Origin: Rhodospirillales bacterium
GTDB taxonomy: Bacteria; Pseudomonadota; Alphaproteobacteria; Rhodospirillales; Casp-alpha2
NCBI GenBank assembly: GCA_016187325.1
Contig: JACPJY010000325.1
Location: forward strand, 1 to 10,602
Direction of reading: 5' to 3'
DNA length: 10,602 nucleotides
This document shows positions 6,481-10,602 of the stretch, one piece after another. Under the pieces are notes generated by a model. The model had not been told where the DNA came from, made no database searches, and saw only the letters and a list, made by a program, of their open reading frames with translations. Position 1 is the stretch's first letter; the number at the start of each line of letters is the position of its first letter. The position numbers and the translations under genes are program-made.

Positions 6481-7761
6481 TCAGCCGCGCTCGATGCGAC
6501 GCTTCAGGCGCAACAGCTCGCGGCGGCGGCCGTCCTCGGCGATTAGGTTCTCGATATAGCGGCCCTGGAACAGCGTGATGCCGACGGACTTGCCGAAATC
6601 GATCGATTCCCGGTTGTCGCAACGGCACAGCACCAACCGGTCAGGGCCGCCACGCTTGACCAAGTTGCGGACCTTTGCGTGCAGCTCCTCGCCGCGGTCG
6701 ACCAGGTCCGAGTGCCAGATCAATTTCGCGATATCCGCGCCGAGCTTCTCGCGGTCGATGATATCGACGGTCTGCACCGTGAGCCCGTCGAGGCAGACCT
6801 TATAGCCCTTCTCCTGCACGAACTCGCGGGCGAATACGTAGGACGTGAGATCGCAGAAGATGTCCTCTTTCTGCAATTCGATGATCATGGCGCCGCGGCG
6901 ACCGGCGGCGATGTTGTCGTCGAACGACTGGAACTCCTTCGACAATACGGTACCGACGTTGATGTTGAAGCTGATGTCGCCGGAGATCGAGATGCTGTCG
7001 GTCTTGGTCAGCATCGACAGCATGCGCCGATCCAGCGTCGTCGTCAGGTGCTGGAACAGCCAGCGGTTGGCGGTGAGGTTGATGTCCGGCAGCATGGTCT
7101 CGCGCAAATCCTTGATCGAGATGAACAGCTCCGAGAACACCTGCTCGGGGATCATCTGGTCGTCGACGCGGCAGATGAACTGCCGACGCACCAAATTCGA
7201 GAGGTCAGCGCGGCTGAGCGCGTTTTCGATGCGGGCCAGCACCTTAGGCGTCATCGGCTCGCCTTGCTCCTGTTTCGCCTTCAGGGCGGCGCGCGCGTCC
7301 ATGCGGCTGCGCACCTCGGTCTGGCGCTTCTGCTCGGCCTGCGCCATGCCCTGCACCGACTGCAGGATGGCGTCGAAGTCGCGCTCGGCGTCGTACCAGA
7401 CGGAAAACTTCTTGTCGCTCTTGTCCTCCTCGACGATCAGCGGGTCGTCGCTGAACATATAACGGATCTGTTGGACGCTGGTCTCGATCTGCGGATGGAT
7501 GGTGTCCTTGTAGATGAAGATGAGGTCCGCGTTCTTGAGCGTGAACAGTTGGCCGTCCATCGACTTGACGAATGGCTCGAAGTTGCTGGCCGCCGTGCGC
7601 AGGTGCTGGTCGCGGCGGTTGAAGGGGCGGAGCTCGGAAAGATACAGATGCACCACTTTCCGTCCCTGCTTGTGCTTCTCGAGACGACGGATGTAATCAA
7701 GCAGCAGGTTTTCCTGGCTCGGCAGTTGCTGATTCGGGGTTTCGGTCGGCGGTGTCGCCAT
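6481..7761 (-). CDS. Degenerate GGDEF-like/EAL-like protein, paralog B (unknown function)
   Basis: This 426-residue soluble protein is not one I can name. Residues 36-110 read like a GGDEF fold: VVHLYLSELRPFNRR in place of the DxDxFKxxN strand, then LRTAASNF and LFTLKNADLIFIYKD where the GG(D/E)EF loop should be, then QIRYMFSDDPL. The active-site loop is absent. A charged Glu/Lys/Arg/Gln-rich helical linker (about 130-170) follows. Residues 190-405 resemble an EAL fold: SELFISI (210-216) replaces the EAL strand, FNINVGTVLSKEFQSF (265-280) matches the NlS region, and IIELQKED (293-300) the ElTE strand. DGLT (325-328) replaces DDFG, DIAKLIW (343-349) replaces yIKiD, and LFQGRYIE (397-404) keeps the QG end. 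Cyclic-di-GMP hydrolysis is therefore unlikely; binding or signalling is possible (inference). It starts 25 nt after its paralog. A GGAAGG at 7775-7780 is a weak, distant ribosome binding site. Confidence 0.85.
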   Translation of the reverse strand: MATPPTETPNQQLPSQENLLLDYIRRLEKHKQGRKVVHLYLSELRPFNRRDQHLRTAASNFEPFVKSMDGQLFTLKNADLIFIYKDTIHPQIETSVQQIRYMFSDDPLIVEEDKSDKKFSVWYDAERDFDAILQSVQGMAQAEQKRQTEVRSRMDARAALKAKQEQGEPMTPKVLARIENALSRADLSNLVRRQFICRVDDQMIPEQVFSELFISIKDLRETMLPDINLTANRWLFQHLTTTLDRRMLSMLTKTDSISISGDISFNINVGTVLSKEFQSFDDNIAAGRRGAMIIELQKEDIFCDLTSYVFAREFVQEKGYKVCLDGLTVQTVDIIDREKLGADIAKLIWHSDLVDRGEELHAKVRNLVKRGGPDRLVLCRCDNRESIDFGKSVGITLFQGRYIENLIAEDGRRRELLRLKRRIERG

Positions 7762-7786
7762 CGCTACGCTCAGGCCTTCCGGTCAA

Positions 7787-9448
7787 TCAACGCTTCGGCG
7801 CGCCCGGGCCGGGGGCGACAGGTCGCGGCTGGGCCGGCGCCGCCGGGCGCGGTGGCACCTGACCGGGCTGGGATGGACGCGGCGGCACCTGTCCGGGTTG
7901 AGCGGGACGCGCCTGCACCGGCGCCGCCGCCGGCCGTTGCGGCATATGTCCCGGCTGCGCCGGGCGCGGCGGAACCTGGCCGGGCTGGGCGGGACGCGCC
8001 GGCGCCGGTGGGCGCGGCTGAGCCTGACCCGGTTGGACGGGGCGCGCCGGCGCGAGCTGGGCGGGGGCTGTTGGGCGGGCCGGGGTCGTTGGGCGCGGCT
8101 GCGCTTGCGCTGGAGTTCGCACTGGCGCGGGTGCGGCAACGGGTTGCGGCGGCGGCACCGGTTGAGCAGCGCGCGCCGCGGCTTGCGCCTTCGCCTTCTG
8201 GATCTGCACGTCGGCGATCTTCTTCATCAGGTCGTCGACGTAGTAGCCCTGGAACCGCTTGACGCCGAGGGCGATGCCCCATTTCACCGCCTGTTCAGTA
8301 TCGACGCGCGCCAGGATGACGCTGTCCTTGCCGGTGGCGGTGACGACCTCGCGCATCTGCGCCATCTTGCCGGAATCAGTGCCGCCCTCGAATTCCGGCC
8401 CCCAGGCGATCTTGACGAAGTCGGTCTTCAGCTTCCCTGGTTCGATGAACTGCAGCGCCAGCGGATTGAGGCCGTCGAGCAGCACCCGGTAGCCGCGTTC
8501 CTGCAGCAGGTCGCGGGCGTACACGAAGGTGTTCATGTCGGCGAAGATGTCGAGCACCTGCATCTCGATCACCACCTTCTTGGCGTTCTTGTCGATGACC
8601 TTGTGGAAGTTCTGGAAGTCGCGCGACAGGATGGTGTTGACGTTGAGATTCAGGCTGAGCGGGCTAGTCGCCTTCTCGACGCCGCGGTTGGCGAGTACCG
8701 CCAACACCCGCTTGTCCAGCGTTTCGGTCAGGTACTGGAACAGCCACGGGCTGGCAAACAAATTCACGTCCGGGGCGATGCGCTTTTTCAAATCCGCGAC
8801 CAAGATGAAGTGCTCGCGGAACACGATGTTGCCGGGGCCTTCGGGCCCCATCTCGAGGCACGTCTGCTCGCGCATCAGGTCGGCAACACGGGTGCCCTGG
8901 AGCTTCTGGTTGATGTCGGGGAGGTTCTGGGCGGTGAGCGGCCGGCCCTTGTCCTCGACCTTGACCTTGGTTTCGGTGGTCTGCTGCTGGCGCGTCCGCT
9001 GAGCCTCGATCGCCAGCTGGTTGGCGACCGAGGCAAAGGACGAGAAGTCGTCGGGCTGGCTGAGGTCGTACCAGGTCGAAAACGGGTCCTCGAAGCCGCC
9101 CTTTTCGCCGGCCAGCAGCGGATCCTCGCTGAACAGCGCGCGAATCTTGCCGACGGCGGCGTCGGTGTCGTCCACCGGCGCGTTGCGGCAGATCACCACG
9201 ATGTCGGCGTTGGACAGCGGGAAGACCGTCGCCTCGTAGCTCTCGATCAGGCCGTCGAACGAGCGCTGGGCGATGGACAGGAAATGCGGCTGGCGGTTGT
9301 TGGGCCGGAGCTTCGACAAATGCACGTGAACCGCGTAGACGCCCGCCGGGTTGGTCTCGACCCGCTTCAGCCGGGCCAGCAGCAGGGCCTCTTCGCTGGT
9401 TTCTGGTTCGCGGTAGGCGCCGGTGGCGTAACCAGCTTCGGCCATCAT
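7787..9448 (-). CDS. Degenerate GGDEF-like/EAL-like protein with Pro-rich repeat tail, paralog A (unknown function)
   Basis: This 553-residue protein is a clear paralog of the next gene. Shared blocks in the same order are HVHLSKLRPNNR (41-52), SNADIVVICRN (79-89), IRALFSEDPL (102-111), WYDLSQPDDF (126-135), REHFILVADLKKRIAPDVNL (211-230), WLFQYLTETLDKR (235-247), LNLNVNTILSRDFQNF (266-281), VIEMQVLDIF (293-302), GYRVLLDGL (319-327), DFVKIAW (343-349) and RFQGYYVDDL (398-407). These fit a GGDEF-like then EAL-like fold with catalytic motifs altered: EAL reads EHF, DDFG reads DGLN and KID reads KIAW. Residues about 425-553 form a tail of Pro, Ala, Gln and Arg without a single Asp or Glu. Two adjacent ATGs are possible starts, 9448 and 9445. 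AGGA (9452-9455) lies 3 nt from the first and 6 nt from the second, so the second (552 residues) is more likely used. There is no signal peptide or membrane segment. It is divergent from a metallophosphatase gene. Confidence 0.87.
   Translation of the reverse strand: MMAEAGYATGAYREPETSEEALLLARLKRVETNPAGVYAVHVHLSKLRPNNRQPHFLSIAQRSFDGLIESYEATVFPLSNADIVVICRNAPVDDTDAAVGKIRALFSEDPLLAGEKGGFEDPFSTWYDLSQPDDFSSFASVANQLAIEAQRTRQQQTTETKVKVEDKGRPLTAQNLPDINQKLQGTRVADLMREQTCLEMGPEGPGNIVFREHFILVADLKKRIAPDVNLFASPWLFQYLTETLDKRVLAVLANRGVEKATSPLSLNLNVNTILSRDFQNFHKVIDKNAKKVVIEMQVLDIFADMNTFVYARDLLQERGYRVLLDGLNPLALQFIEPGKLKTDFVKIAWGPEFEGGTDSGKMAQMREVVTATGKDSVILARVDTEQAVKWGIALGVKRFQGYYVDDLMKKIADVQIQKAKAQAAARAAQPVPPPQPVAAPAPVRTPAQAQPRPTTPARPTAPAQLAPARPVQPGQAQPRPPAPARPAQPGQVPPRPAQPGHMPQRPAAAPVQARPAQPGQVPPRPSQPGQVPPRPAAPAQPRPVAPGPGAPKR
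7790..8176 (-). repeat. Low-complexity Pro/Ala/Gln/Arg repeat tract encoding the paralog A tail
   Basis: This stretch encodes the C-terminal ~129 residues of paralog A. A unit close to RPAQPGQVPPRP recurs: residues 469-480 (variant ending AQPRP), 485-496, 495-506 (variant with HMPQ), 514-525 and 524-535 (RPSQPG...), spanning about 7844-8044 in DNA. The repeats are similar but not identical at the DNA level, as expected from old slippage or duplication. The encoded tail is basic and has no acidic, aromatic or cysteine residues, so it should be disordered. Proline-rich tails of this kind often bind partner proteins or anionic surfaces, but no partner can be named. Confidence 0.85.
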
Positions 9449-9527
9449 CTATCCTGTCGTCTCAGCCCGCATTTCAGGGATTTCGCCGCGGCGCCGCATG
9501 GGGGCGGTGGGCAGCTGCCGGAACATA

Positions 9528-9537
9528 GGTTCGAACC
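9528..9537. promoter_or_regulatory. Palindrome in the divergent paralog A / phosphatase spacer, possible operator
   Basis: GGTTCGAACC is a perfect 10-bp palindrome near the middle of the 182-bp spacer (9449-9630) between two divergent genes. Such a site could bind a dimeric regulator controlling either gene. It also looks like the T-arm of a tRNA, but no acceptor partner or cloverleaf surrounds it. The rest of the spacer shows only GC-rich sequence and the plus-strand promoter candidate listed separately. A function is a guess. Confidence 0.25.
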
Positions 9538-9591
9538 CCTTAACAACCGATTACCTGCTCCGGTTTCGCCCCCGGGCTTTGGCGCGGCGCC

Positions 9592-9620
9592 TTGCCGGCC
9601 CGCCGCCCGTCGGCCATCAT
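9592..9620 (+). promoter_or_regulatory. Candidate promoter giving a nearly leaderless phosphatase mRNA
   Basis: TTGCCG (9592-9597) and CATCAT (9615-9620) each match 4 of 6 positions of the -35 and -10 consensus with an ideal 17-bp spacer. Transcription would then begin near 9627, only a few bases before the ATG at 9631. That gene has no recognisable Shine-Dalgarno site, which fits a leaderless or very short leader. Both hexamers are weak, so this is tentative. Confidence 0.3.
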
Positions 9621-9630
9621 ATTGCCAGAG

Positions 9631-10404
9631 ATGGCTTCCAGACACCAGAGACCCGAGGCCACCGGATCGCGCCCGGAGTACGTTGTCGCCCGGGCTCCGG
9701 ACGGCACGCGCGTCTATGCCGTCGGCGACATCCACGGCCGCGCCGACCTGCTGAGAAGCCTGCACCGGAAAATTCTCGACGATGCCGCCGACGCCGAGGC
9801 CCAACGCAAGGTCGTGGTCTACATCGGCGATTACGTCGACCGCGGGCCCGATTCCTTCGGCGTCGTCGACATGCTGATCGAAGATCCCCTGCCCGGCTTC
9901 GAGCGCCATCACCTCAAGGGCAACCATGAGGACTTCCTGCTGCGGTTCCTGGACACCGGCGCGCACGACGACGGTACGTGGATGCTGAACGGCGCCCGGC
10001 AGACGCTGGAAAGCTACGGCGTCGAGTGGTCCGACATGGCGTACGGCGCCGACGGGTTGGCGGCGGCGCGGCAGAGGTTCGCCGACTTCATGCCGGAGAG
10101 CCACCGCGGCTTTTTCCAAGGGCTCGAGCTCAGCCACCAAGAGGGCGACTACCTGTTCGTGCATGCCGGCATCCGCCCCGGCGTGCCGCTGGCGGCGCAG
10201 CGGGAATTCGACCTGATGTGGATCCGCGACGCGTTCCTGGATTCGGACGCGGACCACGGCTGCGTCGTCGTCCACGGCCACAGCATCGTGCCGGAGCCGG
10301 AAGTGCGCGCGAACCGCATCGGCATCGACACCGGGGCGTTCCATTCCAACCGGCTGACGGCGCTGGTGGTCGAGGGCGCCGAGAGGCGGTTCCTCCACAC
10401 CTAG
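9631..10404 (+). CDS. PPP-family metallophosphatase (serine/threonine protein phosphatase-like)
   Basis: This 257-residue cytoplasmic enzyme has the full calcineurin-like two-metal motif set. GDIHGR is at 32-37 (Asp33, His35), GDYVDRG at 66-72, GNHED at 97-101, FVHAGIRPG at 176-184 and VVHGHS at 213-218, followed by IGIDTGAF (230-237). This arrangement is that of the PPP group, which includes bacterial Ser/Thr protein phosphatases and ApaH-type dinucleotide hydrolases. The GDIHG, GDYVDRG and GNHE set with a short C-terminus favours a protein phosphatase-like member over ApaH, but the substrate is not fixed by sequence. The ATG at 9631 is the best start; the open frame reaches back to a TTG at 9592 but similarity begins after residue 25. 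No Shine-Dalgarno is evident. It is divergent from paralog A and 99 bp before a sugar-nucleotide enzyme gene, so it may act in signalling or in a polysaccharide locus. Confidence 0.92.
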   Translation: MASRHQRPEATGSRPEYVVARAPDGTRVYAVGDIHGRADLLRSLHRKILDDAADAEAQRKVVVYIGDYVDRGPDSFGVVDMLIEDPLPGFERHHLKGNHEDFLLRFLDTGAHDDGTWMLNGARQTLESYGVEWSDMAYGADGLAAARQRFADFMPESHRGFFQGLELSHQEGDYLFVHAGIRPGVPLAAQREFDLMWIRDAFLDSDADHGCVVVHGHSIVPEPEVRANRIGIDTGAFHSNRLTALVVEGAERRFLHT

Positions 10405-10503
10405 CGCGGCCCGCGAACGGCCCCGCCGACACCCCGTTTCCGGCTGGCGGCGGCGCTTTTCCGGTGCTAGGTTCGGGCCGGTTTTTCCTTGGGGAGCAAG
10501 GGT
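10405..10503 (+). promoter_or_regulatory. Spacer before the epimerase/decarboxylase gene, with ribosome binding site and possible -10
   Basis: This 99-bp gap holds a good GGAG (10493-10496) 7 nt before the ATG at 10504. TGCTAGGTT (10465-10473) resembles an extended -10 element, but no clear -35 precedes it. Short GC stems such as CCGCC (10423-10427) with GGCGG (10446-10450), followed shortly by TTTT, could be a weak terminator for the phosphatase gene. Neither the promoter nor the terminator is convincing. Confidence 0.3.
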
Positions 10504-10602
10504 ATGGCCGGAAGGAAAAAGGTGCTGGTCACCGGCGGCGCCGGGTTTTTGGGCTCGCACCTGTGCGAGCGGCTAGTCGCCGACGGCCACGATGTGCTGT
10601 GC
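10504..10602 (+). CDS. NAD-dependent sugar-nucleotide epimerase/decarboxylase, N-terminal fragment
   Basis: Only the first 33 codons lie in the window; the gene continues past the right edge. They encode KKVLVTGGAGFLGSHLCERL (residues 5-24), which is the first beta strand and the GxxGxxG NAD-binding loop (TGGAGFLG) of the extended short-chain dehydrogenase family, followed by VADGHDVLC. The sequence GFLGSHLCERL..DGHDVLC closely resembles UDP-glucuronate decarboxylase (UDP-xylose synthase), which makes UDP-xylose for surface polysaccharide. UDP-glucose 4-epimerase and dTDP-glucose dehydratase share the same start, so the exact activity cannot be fixed from 33 residues. The start is well supported by GGAG 7 nt upstream. 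Confidence 0.9.
   Translation, partial: MAGRKKVLVTGGAGFLGSHLCERLVADGHDVLC

Noticed and set aside
6679..8262. Long plus-strand open frame antisense to both paralogs
   Set aside because: It crosses the boundary between two well-supported minus-strand genes and shows no recognisable motif, so it is a GC-driven shadow.
9520..9545. tRNA-like T-arm sequence GGTTCGAACCCC
   Set aside because: No complementary acceptor strand, D-arm or anticodon arm can be placed upstream at tRNA distances. It is better read as a palindrome within a spacer.
7898..9754. Very long open frame (618 codons) on the plus strand antisense to paralog A
   Set aside because: It is a mirror of the GC-rich codon use of the real minus-strand gene. 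Its translation is low-complexity and charged without domain motifs, and the minus frame has clear paralogy and fold motifs.
10405..10490. Intrinsic terminator after the phosphatase gene
   Set aside because: Several overlapping short GC stems are possible but none is long and uninterrupted with a T-run directly after it, so no terminator was called.

Overview
The window is GC-rich, densely coding DNA from a bacterium, most likely an alphaproteobacterium of the Rhodospirillales type. That placement is an inference from the strong G/C bias at third codon positions, the cobN/cobW hallmarks of the aerobic cobalamin pathway, and the style of the flanking genes. Genes are closely packed, with several 4-bp ATGA stop/start overlaps. 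No stretch of more than about 300 bases lacks a gene; the longest gap is the 182-bp divergent spacer at 9449-9630. I see no tRNA, rRNA, CRISPR array, insertion sequence or phage gene.

Region 1 (1-4748) is a cobalamin (vitamin B12) locus that covers the nucleotide-loop assembly steps plus cobalt insertion. On the minus strand, read right to left, cobS and cobC overlap by 4 bp. They are followed by a well-formed cobalamin riboswitch (about 1962-2145) and then the run cobU, cobW and the start of cobN, which leaves the window at position 1. cobT is divergent from cobS on the plus strand. Together CobU (adenosylcobinamide kinase/guanylyltransferase), CobT (activates dimethylbenzimidazole), CobS (joins the two halves) and CobC (alpha-ribazole phosphatase) build the lower loop. 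CobN is the large cobaltochelatase subunit and CobW a P-loop metallochaperone-like GTPase. The riboswitch lies directly upstream of cobU, and a short hairpin covering the cobU ribosome binding site suggests control of translation.

Region 2 (4767-6412, minus) is a two-gene ABC-2-type exporter, ATPase then permease, overlapping by 4 bp. It converges on cobT with an 18-bp gap. Its substrate cannot be read from the sequence.

Region 3 (6481-9448, minus) holds two adjacent paralogous proteins of unknown function. Both look like degenerate GGDEF-like plus EAL-like folds that have lost key catalytic motifs, and the first adds a basic Pro/Ala/Gln/Arg-rich repetitive tail of about 130 residues. They are the least explained part of the window.

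Region 4 (9631-10602, plus) has a PPP-family metallophosphatase divergent from the paralog pair, then the first 33 codons of an NAD-dependent sugar-nucleotide epimerase/decarboxylase that leaves the window at the right. This edge suggests that a surface-polysaccharide locus may begin here.
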